Source: Aquipseudomonas ullengensis (GTDB lineage: Bacteria > Pseudomonadota > Gammaproteobacteria > Pseudomonadales > Pseudomonadaceae). From it: a stretch of DNA of 64,000 nucleotides. The position numbers and the translations under genes were made by a program. The stretch lies in contig NZ_JACJUD010000003.1 of assembly GCF_014174475.1 (NCBI RefSeq), positions 124,001 to 188,000 on the forward strand. Reading direction: 5' to 3'. Below the pieces are notes generated by a model. That model ran no database searches. It saw only the letters and a list, made by a program, of their open reading frames with translations, and had not been told where the DNA came from. This document shows, in pieces, positions 1 through 9,516 of this stretch (positions within the stretch are counted from its first letter, which is position 1; each line of letters opens with the position of its first letter).

Positions 1-1
1 C

Positions 2-268
2 CTGGGCGACTGCTTTGCCAGCGCCGATGTGATCGGCCGCGACGAGGCGATCCCCAAACCCGACCCGGATGGCCTGCTGCAGCTGGCGGCGCGCTGGGGC
101 GTGGCACCCGGCGAGCTGGTGATGGTCGGCGACTACCGTTTCGACCTGGATTGCGCCCGCGCCGCCGGCGCGTTCAGCGTACTGGTCAACCTGGCGGAAA
201 ATCCCTGGCCGGAGCTGACCGATCTGCACGCGGGGGACTGCGCCGCGCTGCTGGCGCATCTCGCCTAG
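2..268 (+). CDS. HAD-family hydrolase, C-terminal part (5' end outside window)
   Basis: The reading frame is already open at the left edge and ends at a TAG at 266-268, so only the last 88 or so residues are visible. They hold two late motifs of haloacid dehalogenase-like phosphatases: a Lys in KPDPDG (motif III) and the acidic motif IV in GDYRFDLDCARAAG. This fits a phosphoglycolate phosphatase-like or other small-molecule phosphatase using an Asp nucleophile, which would lie in the missing N-terminal part. The substrate cannot be told from this fragment. Confidence 0.8.
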   Translation: MGDCFASADVIGRDEAIPKPDPDGLLQLAARWGVAPGELVMVGDYRFDLDCARAAGAFSVLVNLAENPWPELTDLHAGDCAALLAHLA

Positions 269-312
269 GGCGGATGCAGCCCGCGTACCGACTAGCGCGG
301 GTTGTAAACGTC

Positions 313-1194
313 CTACAGTTTTGCGGCCTTGAAGGTATCGCAACGGCCCGGTTCGCCGTTGTCGAAGCCGGTCTTGAACCAGCGCACGCGCTGCGCCGAG
401 GTGCCGTGGGTGAAGGAGTCGGGCATCACCTGGCCGCGGCTTTGTTTCTGCAGGCGGTCATCGCCGATGGCATTGGCGGCGTTGAGGGCTTCCTCCACAT
501 CGCCAGCCTCCAGCCAGTCCAGACGCTTCTGCGCATGGTATGCCCAGACGCCGGCCAGGCAGTCGGCCTGCAATTCCTGGCGCACCAGCAGGCCGTTGTC
601 GCCTTCGAGTTTCTCGCCGCGCTGGCGGGCCGCGCTGACCTTGGCCGAGACGCCGAGCAGGGTCTGCACGTGGTGGCCGATCTCGTGGGCGATCACATAG
701 GCCTGGGCGAAGTCGCCAGCGGCGGCGAAGCGGGTTTCCAGTTCACGGAAGAAGCCCAGGTCGAGATAGACCTGGCGATCGCCGGGGCAATAGAACGGGC
801 CGACGGCGGAATCGGCAAAGCCGCAGGCCGAATTGACCCCACCGCTGAACAGCACCAGTTTCGGGTCCTGGTACTGCTTGCCGGCACTCTGGAAGAGCGT
901 GCGCCAGGTGTCTTCGGTATCGCCGAGCACGGCGCGCACGAATTCACTCTGCGGGTCGTTGGCGGCCGGGGCGGCCTGCTGCTGTTGCTCCATGCCGCCC
1001 GGCTGCACGGCCTGGCCGGCGATGTTGCCGAGAATCGTCAGCGGGTCCTGGCCCATCAGCAGGCCGATCACCACCACCACGGCAATGCCGCCCAGGCTCA
1101 GGCCCTTGCCACCGCCAAAGCGCATGCCGCGATTGCCACCGCTGCCGCGTGCGTCCACCACGTTGTCACTGCGTCTTGCCCGTTCCCAGCGCAT
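313..1194 (-). CDS. ypfJ: YpfJ-family neutral zinc metallopeptidase
   Basis: A 293-residue protein with a short cytoplasmic N-terminus (MRWERARRSDNVVDARG), one membrane anchor around residues 33-48, a Gln/Ala-rich linker and a C-terminal peptidase domain. The zincin motif HEIGHH is at residues 170-175: His170 and His174 would bind zinc and Glu171 would be the catalytic base. The fold and length match the YpfJ/KPN_02809 family, whose substrates are not known to me. I start at the ATG at 1194 rather than the GTG one codon upstream, because AAGGAG lies 7 bases before it. It is monocistronic and convergent with the gene to its left. Confidence 0.9.
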   Translation of the reverse strand: MRWERARRSDNVVDARGSGGNRGMRFGGGKGLSLGGIAVVVVIGLLMGQDPLTILGNIAGQAVQPGGMEQQQQAAPAANDPQSEFVRAVLGDTEDTWRTLFQSAGKQYQDPKLVLFSGGVNSACGFADSAVGPFYCPGDRQVYLDLGFFRELETRFAAAGDFAQAYVIAHEIGHHVQTLLGVSAKVSAARQRGEKLEGDNGLLVRQELQADCLAGVWAYHAQKRLDWLEAGDVEEALNAANAIGDDRLQKQSRGQVMPDSFTHGTSAQRVRWFKTGFDNGEPGRCDTFKAAKL

Positions 1195-1289
1195 CACCGT
1201 TCTCCTTTATGACGAGCTAGAGAGTGTCGTCCCTACACGGCATTGGCGCCATACCGGCGGTCAGTGGCTGGGCAATCAGTTCTGCGCGA

Positions 1290-1718
1290 TCAGTCGGGGT
1301 AGTGGGCGACCACGCGTTCGTCACCGTCGCGCTCCAGGCCGATGACCTGGTAGGCGTCCTGGCGGCTGCCCATTTCCATCCCTGGTGAGCCGGCCGGCAT
1401 GCCGGGTACAGCGAGGCCAAGCAGATCGGGCTGGGCGCCCAGCTTGAGCACATCGGCAGCCGGTACATGGCCTTCGACGAACTGGCCGTTGATCACTCCG
1501 GTGTGGCAAGACGCCAGGCGTGGTGGCACGCCGAGGCGTTGCTTGAGTGCGCTCATGTCGCTCTCGACGTGGTCGTTGACCTGGATGCCGTTGCTTTGCA
1601 GGTGGCTGATCCAGGCTTTGCAGCAGCCGCAGTTGGGGTCGCGGTAAACGTCCATCACCGGGCCAGCGGCCTGGGCGGCGGTGGTGAAGAGGGTGGCGGC
1701 AAGCAGCAGAGTGCGCAT
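1290..1718 (-). CDS. DUF411 periplasmic metal-binding-type protein
   Basis: A 142-residue protein with a signal peptide (MRTLLLAATLFTTAAQA) followed by a DUF411 domain. The thiol cluster DPNCGCCKAW (Cys30, Cys32, Cys33) and a second site with Cys71-His72 and His84 are the likely ligands. DUF411 proteins are often found with copper resistance genes, so a periplasmic copper-binding role is a family-based inference. No copper genes are adjacent here. A GGAGA ribosome binding site lies just upstream of the ATG. It is divergent from the small membrane protein gene at 1842. Confidence 0.85.
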   Translation of the reverse strand: MRTLLLAATLFTTAAQAAGPVMDVYRDPNCGCCKAWISHLQSNGIQVNDHVESDMSALKQRLGVPPRLASCHTGVINGQFVEGHVPAADVLKLGAQPDLLGLAVPGMPAGSPGMEMGSRQDAYQVIGLERDGDERVVAHYPD

Positions 1719-1841
1719 GGTGGGGTCTCCAGTAATGACCTGCGCAGGATAGCCCTCGCCTCATTCCGGCCCCAGGCCGCGACTGTAACCGGGTGCAACC
1801 AGTGGCCTGCTATGCTCGCTGCGACCTTTGAGGAGCTCACC

Positions 1842-2231
1842 ATGCTGTCTGCCCGCATCCTGCTTATCGTGCAGGCCCTGATTCTCGTCGGCTTCGGCCT
1901 GGCCTATTTCATTCGCCCGCAGGAAATGGCCAACCTCAGCGGCATGCTGTTGATGGAACCCGCGGCGATCACCGATGTGCGCGCCTATTACGGCGGCCTG
2001 CAGCTCGGCCTGGGGCTGTACCTGGTACTGGCGCTGGTGCGCCAGGAGTGGTTGCGTGGCGCCCTGGCGCTGCTGGTGCTGCTGTATGCCAGCCTGTTTG
2101 TCGCGCGCCTTGGCGGGCTGTGGCTGGACGGTGGCCTGCAGCAGACCTTCAACCTCAGCGCCATGCTCTTCGAGTTGGTTTCCGCCGGCCTCGCGCTGTT
2201 CGTGCTGCGCCGCCTGGATCGCCCCGATTAA
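1842..2231 (+). CDS. DUF4345-like small integral membrane protein
   Basis: A 129-residue hydrophobic protein with four predicted membrane segments, beginning MLSARILLIVQALILVGFGL and containing RAYYGGLQLGLGLYL. The pattern resembles DUF4345 membrane proteins of unknown function. The start at 1842 is set by AGGAG at 1831-1835; the frame stays open further upstream but that part overlaps the divergent DUF411 gene and lacks membrane character. Nothing in the sequence indicates a substrate or partner. Confidence 0.75.
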   Translation: MLSARILLIVQALILVGFGLAYFIRPQEMANLSGMLLMEPAAITDVRAYYGGLQLGLGLYLVLALVRQEWLRGALALLVLLYASLFVARLGGLWLDGGLQQTFNLSAMLFELVSAGLALFVLRRLDRPD

Positions 2232-2304
2232 GCCGGCAGGAGGCTCTGCCAGGCACTACCCTTGAGCGGTGACAGCAGCTGTCCTGGTCAACAAGGAGTT
2301 TTTA

Positions 2305-3636
2305 ATGGCGGCGAAGAAGATGAGTCTGATGGGGCTCACCACCCTGGTGGCGGTGAACATGATGGGCTCGGGGATCATCCTGCTGCCGTCGAGCATGGCC
2401 CAGTTGGGCGCGGTGTCGCTGTTATCCTGGGTCATCACGGCGATCGGCTCGATGGCCATCGCCTACTGCTTCGCCCAGTGCGGGGTGTACTGCACGCGCC
2501 CTGGCGGCATGTCCGCCTACACCGAGGAGGCGCACGGCAAGTCGGCGTTCTTCCTCTGCTCCTACCTGTACTTCCTGTCCCTGGCCATCGGCAACGTGGC
2601 CATCGCCATCTCCGCCGTCGGTTACCTCACGCCATTCCTGCCGTGGCTGGGCAGCGGCGCGATTCCCTTGTTCGTCGGCACGGTGGGGCTGATCTGGCTG
2701 ACCTCGCTGGCCAACTTCGGCGGGCCCAAGGTCACCGGGCAGATTGGCTCGGTGACCGTCTGGGGCGTCATTATTCCTGTGGCCGGATTGTCGGTGGTCG
2801 GCTGGTTCTGGTTCGATCCGGCGATCCTGGAGGCAGCCTGGAACCCCAACGAACTGCCCACCAGCCAGGTCATTGCGCAGAGCATTCCGCTGACCCTGTG
2901 GGCCTTCCTCGGCATGGAGTCGGCGGCGCAGAACTCCGAGGCGGTGGAGAACCCCAAGCGCAACGTGCCACTGGCCTGCCTGCTGGGTACCTTCGGTGCG
3001 GCGGTGGTGTACATCCTCTCGACCACGGTGATCCAGGGCATCGTGCCGAACGCCGAGCTGGCCAGCTCCAGCGCGCCGTTCGCCTACGTCTATGCGCAGA
3101 TGTTCAACCCGCTGGTGGGCAACATCATCATGGCGCTGGCGGTGATTGCCTGCGTTGGCTCGCTGCTCGGCTGGCAGTTCACCCTGGCGCAGACGGCCAA
3201 GGTCACTGCCGACCAGCGCATGTTCCCGCGCCTGTTCAGCCGCACCACGCTGCTCGGTGCGCCGCTGGCCGGGCTGCTCGCCAATGCTGTGCTGCAGACG
3301 CTGATGGCCCTGTCGACCATCTCGCCGAACGCCTCGGAGCAATTCTCCAAGCTGGTCAACCTGGCGGCGGTGACCAACATCATTCCCTACATCACCTCGC
3401 TGTCGGCGTTGCTGATCATCATGCAGAAGGCCGGGGTGTCGCGCTCGGTGCACAACCGCAACGTGTTCGCCCTGCTGATCGCCATGGGTTACAGCTTCTA
3501 CGCGCTGTACGCCTCCGGCACCGAGGCGGTGTTCGGCGGCATGCTGGTGACGGCGGTGGGTTATCTGTTGTTTGGCTACATTGCCGACCGGATGCTGGAA
3601 AACCGTGATGCACCCGTACAGGAGGGCCGGCCATGA
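2305..3636 (+). CDS. potE: PotE-type putrescine/ornithine antiporter (APC family)
   Basis: A 443-residue inner-membrane transporter with about 12 membrane segments. The helix-1 sequence VNMMGSGIILLPSSMAQLG is close to E. coli PotE, and so are further blocks such as NFGGPKVTGQI, SVTVWGVIIPV and GSLLGWQFTLAQ. PotE exchanges putrescine for ornithine or takes up putrescine by proton symport. The start at 2305 has AAGGAG 6 bases upstream; an in-frame codon at 2269 is less likely. In E. coli potE is paired with speF, but no decarboxylase is here. The stop overlaps the start of the next gene (ATGA), so the two are probably co-translated. Specificity among amine/amino acid antiporters is inferred. 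Confidence 0.85.
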   Translation: MAAKKMSLMGLTTLVAVNMMGSGIILLPSSMAQLGAVSLLSWVITAIGSMAIAYCFAQCGVYCTRPGGMSAYTEEAHGKSAFFLCSYLYFLSLAIGNVAIAISAVGYLTPFLPWLGSGAIPLFVGTVGLIWLTSLANFGGPKVTGQIGSVTVWGVIIPVAGLSVVGWFWFDPAILEAAWNPNELPTSQVIAQSIPLTLWAFLGMESAAQNSEAVENPKRNVPLACLLGTFGAAVVYILSTTVIQGIVPNAELASSSAPFAYVYAQMFNPLVGNIIMALAVIACVGSLLGWQFTLAQTAKVTADQRMFPRLFSRTTLLGAPLAGLLANAVLQTLMALSTISPNASEQFSKLVNLAAVTNIIPYITSLSALLIIMQKAGVSRSVHNRNVFALLIAMGYSFYALYASGTEAVFGGMLVTAVGYLLFGYIADRMLENRDAPVQEGRP

Positions 3637-4511
3637 AGCGCCTGCTGGTGTGTCTTGCCCTGCTGCCGCTGCTGGCCGGTGCGCAAACCCTGGAGCGGGT
3701 GCGTGCCAGCCAGCAACTGAATATCGGCTACCTGGCCGAGCTGGCACCGTTTTCCGCCACCCAGGATGGTCAGGCCAAGGGCTATGCCATCGAGCTGTGC
3801 CAGCAGGTGGTCGAGCATGTGCGTCGCGAGCAGGGGCTGGAGCACGTGCAGGCGCGCTTTCAGCCCATGGGCCTGGAGGAAGGGCTGGCGGCGGTTCACC
3901 AGGGCAGCCTGGATCTGTTCTGCAGCGCTACGGTGGAAACCCTCGAGCGGCGCCGCCAGGTCAGCTTTTCCCTGCCGATCTATACCGCCGGGCGTGGCGT
4001 GGTGGTGAGTCGGGAGGCGCCGCCGAGCCTGGTGCAGTTGCTCAATGGCGAGGTGGTACCCAATGCGCCGCAGTGGCGGGCCAACATTGCCCGTGGGCTG
4101 TCCAACCGGCGCTTCCTGGTGCTGGCCGGCAGCAGTACGGAGCAATGGGCACGTGATCGCATGCGCGAACTCAAGGTGATCGCCAGCCTGCGCCCGGTGA
4201 AGAACCTGCAGGAGGGTATGCAGCTATTGGTCGAGGGCCAGGCCGATGCCTTCTTCTCCGACCGCGTGTTGCTGCACAACTGGCTGACCAGCAGCGGCCT
4301 GGACCAGCGCCTGCAAGTGCTCGACCGGGTGTTCGACCTGGAGCCGGTGGGGCTGGTGCTGGCGCGTGACGACGAGGATTTCCGCCTGCTGGTCGACAGC
4401 ACCCTCAGCGAGCTGTACCGCAGCGGACAGATCGAGCCCATCTACAGCCGCTACTTCGGCGCGCCGACCGAGCGGGTGCGGCTGATGTTTCGCGCCAATA
4501 CCCTGCATTGA
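3633..4511 (+). CDS. Periplasmic solute-binding protein, family 3
   Basis: A 292-residue protein with a signal peptide (MKRLLVCLALLPLLAGA, cleavage probably before Gln) and one type-3 bacterial extracellular solute-binding domain, as in amino acid ABC transporters: LNIGYLAELAPFSATQDG at the start, then GYAIELCQQV and GSLDLFCSATVETLERR. The ATG overlaps the potE stop by 4 bases, so it is probably in the same operon. No ABC permease or ATPase is nearby. It could deliver a ligand to a distant transporter or act as a sensor. The ligand is unknown; the potE link only suggests a polyamine or basic amino acid. Confidence 0.8.
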   Translation: MKRLLVCLALLPLLAGAQTLERVRASQQLNIGYLAELAPFSATQDGQAKGYAIELCQQVVEHVRREQGLEHVQARFQPMGLEEGLAAVHQGSLDLFCSATVETLERRRQVSFSLPIYTAGRGVVVSREAPPSLVQLLNGEVVPNAPQWRANIARGLSNRRFLVLAGSSTEQWARDRMRELKVIASLRPVKNLQEGMQLLVEGQADAFFSDRVLLHNWLTSSGLDQRLQVLDRVFDLEPVGLVLARDDEDFRLLVDSTLSELYRSGQIEPIYSRYFGAPTERVRLMFRANTLH

Positions 4512-4545
4512 GGTTTGCCTCAGGGCGAGGCTTTGCTTCCACCCC

Positions 4546-4897
4546 CGGGTTTGCTCCAGGGCTGCGGCGCGGTTTTGCTTTTATCCCCTAGCCCCTCTGG
4601 GGAGAGGGTCAGGGTGAGGGGCGGACGTTCAGGTAGGCCGCGTGGTGGCCATTTCCCCTCACCCCCAGCCCCTCTCCCCGGAGGGGCGAGGGGAGTCAGT
4701 GCGTGCGCCAGGTGAGCTCGGTTTGTCATCGTAGGGCGGGCGCAACCCGCGGTGGTGGCAACGCGGGTTTCACCCGCCCTACGCGTTACAGGGTGAGGTG
4801 CTGATATTCAGGCACGCTGCACCGCCCCTGTAGGAGCGAGCTCTGCTCGCGAACCCGGCGGCGCCAATGTTTCGCGAGCAGAGCTCGCTCCTACAAA
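4546..4897. repeat. Composite intergenic repeat, copy 1
   Basis: This fills most of the 481-base gap 4512-4992. Three inverted-repeat modules follow one another: a CCCCT-rich arm pair at about 4586-4693, a GTAGGGCGGG...CCCGCCCTAC pair at 4730-4784, and a hairpin at 4829-4896 with near-perfect 24-base arms (GTAGGAGCGAGCTCTGCTCG and its complement). The same three modules, in the same order and with the same joining sequence, recur at 13077-13406 and 13433-13794. The last module looks like a Pseudomonas REP doublet. No gene is seen in the gap. Confidence 0.9.
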
Positions 4898-4992
4898 GGC
4901 CGTCGCAGGCCGGACGCGACCCGTGGTGGTAGCGCCGGTTTCGCGGGCCTCAGCCAGCCGGGCGCTTGATCGGCACCCGGCGGCACCGTCCA

Positions 4993-6387
4993 TTACTCGG
5001 CAAACCCGCCACCCAGCACCTTGTACAGGGTGATGCGGTTGCTCTGCTCGGTCAGTTGCAGGCTGATCAGGTCCTGGCGGGCGGCATACAGCGAGCGTTG
5101 TGCATCGAGGGCTTCCAGGTAGCTGCTGGCGCCGTTGCGGTAGAGCGCATCGGACAGCTGGTAGCTCTTGTCCGTGGCGTCGGTCAGGGCCAGTTGCGCG
5201 TCCAGGCGTTGCTCCAGGGTGCTGCGCACGGCGAGGGCGTCGGCGACTTCGCGGAAGGCGCTTTGCAGCGTCTGCTCGTAGGTCGCCAGCTGGATCGCCT
5301 GGTCGCTCTTGGCGACATCCAGGTTGGCCCGGTTGGTGCCGCCATCGAAGAGCGGCAGGCTGATGCTCGGGGCGAAGCTCCAGGCGCCGCTGCCGCCGCT
5401 GAACAGGTTGTTCAGCGCGGTGCTGCTGGAGCCGGCGGCAGCGGTCAGGCTGATGCTGGGGAAGAACGCCGCGCGCGCGGCGCCGATGTCGGCGTTGGCG
5501 GCTTTCAGCTCATGCTCGGCGGCCAGCACATCGGGGCGCTGCTGCAGCACGCTGGAGGGCAGGGCGGCAGGGATTTCCAGCAGCTGCGCACTGTCGCTGC
5601 CCAGCCCGGCAGGCAGCAGGGCGTCGGCCACTGTGTCGCCTACCAGCAGATTGAGCGCGTTGCGGTCCTGCTGGATCTGGCTCTGGTAGCTGGCCACGTC
5701 ACCGCGTGCCGACTCCACCGTGCTCTGCGCCTGGGCCAGGGCCAGCCCGGAAGTGTTGCCCAAGGCATGGCTGCGCTGCTGCAGGGAGTAGCTGGCCTGC
5801 TGGCTGGCCAGGGTTTCCTCGGCCAGTTGCAGCAGGGCGCGGTCGGCGGCCAGGGTCAGCCAGGCATTGGCGACTTCCGCCACCAGGCTGATCTGCGTGC
5901 TGCGCTGAGTCTGTTCCAGGGCCAGGTAGCTTTCCAGGGCGGCATCGCTGAGGTTGCGCACGCGGCCGAACAGGTCCAGCTCGTAGCTGCTGAAACCCAG
6001 TTCGGCACTGTACTGGTGGCTGGTGCTGGCACTGTCGGCGCCGCTGACGCTGGCCGGGGTGCGGCTGTGGCTGCCACTGACACCGGCACTCACGCTCGGC
6101 AACAGCGTGGCGCGCTGGATGCGGTACTGGGCGCGCGCCTTGTCGACGTTGAGGGCAGCCACGCGCAGGTCGCGGTTGTTGCCCAGCGCCTGTTCGATCA
6201 CCTGGCGCAGGCGGGCGTCGAGGAAGAAACCCTTCCAGCCGATATCGGCGCGGGTTTCGCCCAGGCCGCTGGCGGTCCATTGGCTGGGCACCGGCGCCTG
6301 CGGCTGTTCATAGGTCGGGGCAAGGTTGACGCAGCCGGCCAGCAGCAGGGCCGGCAGCAGCGGGAAGAAACGGCTCAGCGCGATCAT
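4993..6387 (-). CDS. Outer membrane efflux lipoprotein of RND pump A (OprM/NodT family)
   Basis: A 464-residue outer membrane channel with a lipoprotein signal ending LLLAGC (acylated Cys19) and two OEP repeats typical of OprM/TolC homologues, including NNRDLRVAALNVDKARAQYRI and ELDLFGRVRNLSDAALESYL. It would form the trimeric duct of the tripartite pump. The ATG at 6387 overlaps the permease stop by 4 bases, which decides the start; the frame continues upstream only as an overlap with the permease gene. It ends a minus-strand adaptor-permease-channel operon. The paralogous channel of pump B is at 18928-20373. Confidence 0.93.
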   Translation of the reverse strand: MIALSRFFPLLPALLLAGCVNLAPTYEQPQAPVPSQWTASGLGETRADIGWKGFFLDARLRQVIEQALGNNRDLRVAALNVDKARAQYRIQRATLLPSVSAGVSGSHSRTPASVSGADSASTSHQYSAELGFSSYELDLFGRVRNLSDAALESYLALEQTQRSTQISLVAEVANAWLTLAADRALLQLAEETLASQQASYSLQQRSHALGNTSGLALAQAQSTVESARGDVASYQSQIQQDRNALNLLVGDTVADALLPAGLGSDSAQLLEIPAALPSSVLQQRPDVLAAEHELKAANADIGAARAAFFPSISLTAAAGSSSTALNNLFSGGSGAWSFAPSISLPLFDGGTNRANLDVAKSDQAIQLATYEQTLQSAFREVADALAVRSTLEQRLDAQLALTDATDKSYQLSDALYRNGASSYLEALDAQRSLYAARQDLISLQLTEQSNRITLYKVLGGGFAE

Positions 6388-9300
6388 GCCTGCGCTCCTG
6401 TGGTTGGGGTGGCGGTTTTGCTCGCCAGGCGGCGGACCAGGACGAAGAACAGCGGCACCAGGAAGATGCCCAGCAGCGTGGCGCTGAACATCCCGCCCAG
6501 CACGCCGGTGCCGATGGCCTGGCGTCCGCCGGCTCCGGCGCCGCTGCTGAGGGCCAGCGGCAGTACGCCGAACATGAACGCCAGCGAGGTCATCAGGATC
6601 GGCCGCAGGCGCTGGCGGCAGGCTTCCAGCGCCGCGCTGACCAGGTCTTGGCCCTGCTCCTGCAGGTGCTTGGCGAACTCGACGATGAGAATCGCGTTCT
6701 TCGCCGCCAGGCCCACGGTGGTGAGCAGGCCGACCTGGAAGTACACGTCGTTGGAGAGCCCGGCCAGGCCGGTGGCCAGCACCGCGCCGACGATGCCCAG
6801 CGGCACCACCAGCATCACCGCGAAGGGCACCGACCAGCTTTCGTACAGCGCTGCCAGGCAGAGGAACACGAAGAGGATCGACACCGCATACAGCAACGGC
6901 GCCTGGGAGCCGGACAGGCGCTCCTGGTAGGACTGCCCCGACCATTCATGGCCGATGCCGGCCGGCAACTGGGCGAGCAGGTTCTCCACCTCGCTCATGG
7001 CCTCGCCGGAGCTGACCCCGGCCGCCGGGTCGCCCACCAGCTCCACCGAGGCGTTGCCGTTGTAGCGCTCCAGCAGCGGCGAACCGAAGCTCCAGGCGCT
7101 GCTGGCGAAGGCGCTGAACGGAACCATTTCGTCGGCGCTGTTGCGCACGTACCAGTGGTTGATGTCCTCGGCCTGCATGCGCGTGGCGGCTTCGCCCTGC
7201 ACATAGACTTTCTTCACCCGGCCGTTGTGGATGAAGTCGTTGACGTAGCTGCCGCCCATGGCGGTGCCCAGGGTGCTGTTGATGTCGGCCGTGGCCAGGC
7301 TGAAGGCGCCGCTCTTGCGGTCGTCGATGGCCACGCGCAGTTCCGGGGTGTCGTCGAGGCCGGTGCTGCGCACGCCAACCAGCTTGTCGCTGTGGGCGGC
7401 GAGGGCGAGGAACTGGTCGCGCGCGGCGATCAGCGCGTCATGGTCAACTCCGCCGACATCCTTGAGCTGCAGGGTGAAGCCGGAGCTTTCACCGAGGCCG
7501 CGAATGGCCGGCGGCTGCATGACGAAGATGCTCGCATCGCGCAGGTTGGACAGGGCGATGGTGGCGCGCCGGGCGATGGCCGCGCCGGTCTGTTCGGCGC
7601 CTGCGCGCAGGCTCCAGTCCTTCAGCTTGATGAACGCCCGGCCGGAGTTCTGCGCGTTGCCGCCCATGCCCATGCCGGTGATGCTGACCAGCGAATCGAC
7701 TTCCGGCTGGGCCAGGATGTAGTCGACGAACTGCTGGGTGGCGGCCTGGGTGCGCGCGTCGGTGGCGCCGACCGGCAGTTGGATCATGGCCATCAGCATG
7801 CCCTGGTCCTCGTCGGGCAGGAACGAGCCGGGCAGGCGTGCATAACCCACCGCCAGCACCGCGAGGATGGCCGCATAAAGAACCAGCATGCGCGGCCCGC
7901 GGCGCAGCACGCTGCCGACGCCACGCTGGTAGCGCGCGGCATTGCGCTCGAAGGTGCGGTTGAACCAGGCGAAGAAGCCCCGTTGCGGCGCCTGGCCGTG
8001 GCCGGGCTTGAGCAGGGTGGCGCACAGCGCCGGGCTGAGGGTCATGGCCACCAGCACCGAGAGCAGCATGGCGCTGACGACGGTCACCGAGAACTGCCGG
8101 TAGATCACCCCCGTGGAGCCGCCGAAGAAGGCCATGGGGATGAACACCGCCGACAGCACCAGGGCGATACCGACCAGCGCGCCGCTGATCTCGTTCATCG
8201 ACTGGCGCGTGGCCTCCAGTGGCGACAGGCCTTGTTCGGCCATCACCCGCTCGACGTTTTCCACCACCACGATGGCGTCGTCCACCAGCAGGCCGATGGC
8301 CAGAACCATGGCGAACATGCTCAGGGTGTTGATCGAGTAGCCGAACGCGGCCAGCACGCCGAAGGTGCCGAGCAGCACCACCGGCACGGTGATCGCCGGG
8401 ATCAGCGTGGCACGCCAGTTCTGCAGGAACAGGAACATGATCGCCACCACCAGGGCGATGGCCTCGAACAGCGCCTTGACCACTTCCTCGATGGAGAGGC
8501 TGACGAACGGCGTGGTGTCGTAGGGAATGGCGGTTTCCAGCTGCATCTCAACCGGGAAGTTGGCTTGCAGCTCGGCGACCTTGGCCTTCACGGCCGCCGC
8601 GGTATCCAGGGCGTTGGCGCCGGTGGCGAGGGTCACGCCCATGGCTGCCGAGGGCTTGCCGTTGAGGGCGGTGACCACGTCGTAGCTCTCGCTGCCGAGT
8701 TCGACCCGGGCCACGTCGGCAAGCAGCACCAGGGAGCCGTCACTGGCCGACTTGAGGACGATGTTGCGGAACTGCTCGACCGTCTGCAGCTTGCTGCGCG
8801 CGCTGATGGTGGCGTTGAGTTCCTGTCCGGCCACGGCCGGCAGGGCGCCGAGCTGGCCGGCGGAGACTTCGGTGTTCTGCGCTTCGAGGGCGCTGCTCAC
8901 GTCGCTGGGCATCAGCGCGTATTGCTCCAGCTTGGCCGGGTCCAGCCAGATGCGCATGGCGTAGGCCGAGCCCAGGGTCTGCACCTCGCCCACGCCGTCG
9001 ACGCGGCTGACCTGGTCGAGCAGGGTGCTGTCGATGAAATCGCCGACATCGGTGCTGGTCACACTCGGGTTGGCCGACTGCAGGGCGATGATCAGCAGGA
9101 AGTCGGAGCCGCCCTTGGTTACCGTGATGCCCTGGGTCTGCACCGCTTGCGGCAGGCGCGATTCGGCCTGCTGCAGCTTGTTCTGCACCTGCATCTGCGC
9201 CACGTCGGCATCGGTGCCGGCGGCGAAGGTCAGGTTGATGCTGGCGCTGCCGGCCGAGCTGCTGCTGGCAGACATGTACACCAGGCCGTCGAGGCCTTTC

Positions 9301-9506
9301 ATCTGCTGCTCGATCACCTGGGTCACCGAGTCTTCGATGGTCTTGGCCGAGGCGCCGGTGTAGGTGGCGGAAATACGCACGGTGGGCGGCGCGATATCCG
9401 GGTACTGCTCCAGCGGCAACTGGCTGATGGACAGCCCGCCGGCGAGCATGATGACGATGGCGATGACCCAGGCGAAGATCGGTCGGTCGATGAAGAAACG
9501 TGCCAT
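6384..9506 (-). CDS. RND (HAE1 family) efflux permease of pump A
   Basis: A 1040-residue inner-membrane RND transporter starting [20 protein letters not shown]. The expected 12 helices and two large periplasmic loops are present. The proton-relay pair is intact in [16 protein letters not shown] (Asp409, Asp410), with the partner Lys in [15 protein letters not shown]. It would export drugs or other amphiphiles by proton exchange. It is a clear paralogue of the pump B permease but differs in the docking and pore domains. It follows the adaptor gene by 10 bases. I cannot assign it with confidence to a named Mex/Ttg system, so I give no symbol. Confidence 0.95.
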   Translation of the reverse strand: MARFFIDRPIFAWVIAIVIMLAGGLSISQLPLEQYPDIAPPTVRISATYTGASAKTIEDSVTQVIEQQMKGLDGLVYMSASSSSAGSASINLTFAAGTDADVAQMQVQNKLQQAESRLPQAVQTQGITVTKGGSDFLLIIALQSANPSVTSTDVGDFIDSTLLDQVSRVDGVGEVQTLGSAYAMRIWLDPAKLEQYALMPSDVSSALEAQNTEVSAGQLGALPAVAGQELNATISARSKLQTVEQFRNIVLKSASDGSLVLLADVARVELGSESYDVVTALNGKPSAAMGVTLATGANALDTAAAVKAKVAELQANFPVEMQLETAIPYDTTPFVSLSIEEVVKALFEAIALVVAIMFLFLQNWRATLIPAITVPVVLLGTFGVLAAFGYSINTLSMFAMVLAIGLLVDDAIVVVENVERVMAEQGLSPLEATRQSMNEISGALVGIALVLSAVFIPMAFFGGSTGVIYRQFSVTVVSAMLLSVLVAMTLSPALCATLLKPGHGQAPQRGFFAWFNRTFERNAARYQRGVGSVLRRGPRMLVLYAAILAVLAVGYARLPGSFLPDEDQGMLMAMIQLPVGATDARTQAATQQFVDYILAQPEVDSLVSITGMGMGGNAQNSGRAFIKLKDWSLRAGAEQTGAAIARRATIALSNLRDASIFVMQPPAIRGLGESSGFTLQLKDVGGVDHDALIAARDQFLALAAHSDKLVGVRSTGLDDTPELRVAIDDRKSGAFSLATADINSTLGTAMGGSYVNDFIHNGRVKKVYVQGEAATRMQAEDINHWYVRNSADEMVPFSAFASSAWSFGSPLLERYNGNASVELVGDPAAGVSSGEAMSEVENLLAQLPAGIGHEWSGQSYQERLSGSQAPLLYAVSILFVFLCLAALYESWSVPFAVMLVVPLGIVGAVLATGLAGLSNDVYFQVGLLTTVGLAAKNAILIVEFAKHLQEQGQDLVSAALEACRQRLRPILMTSLAFMFGVLPLALSSGAGAGGRQAIGTGVLGGMFSATLLGIFLVPLFFVLVRRLASKTATPTTGAQA

Positions 9507-9516
9507 GACCTGATCC

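Noticed and set aside
2422..3747. A 441-codon minus-strand frame opposite potE
   Set aside because: Arg/Gln/His-rich shadow of a conserved transporter gene.
4586..4693. Rho-independent terminator after the solute-binding protein gene
   Set aside because: The CCCCT/GGGGA arms can pair but no T tract follows, and the same sequence recurs as a module of the mosaic repeat.
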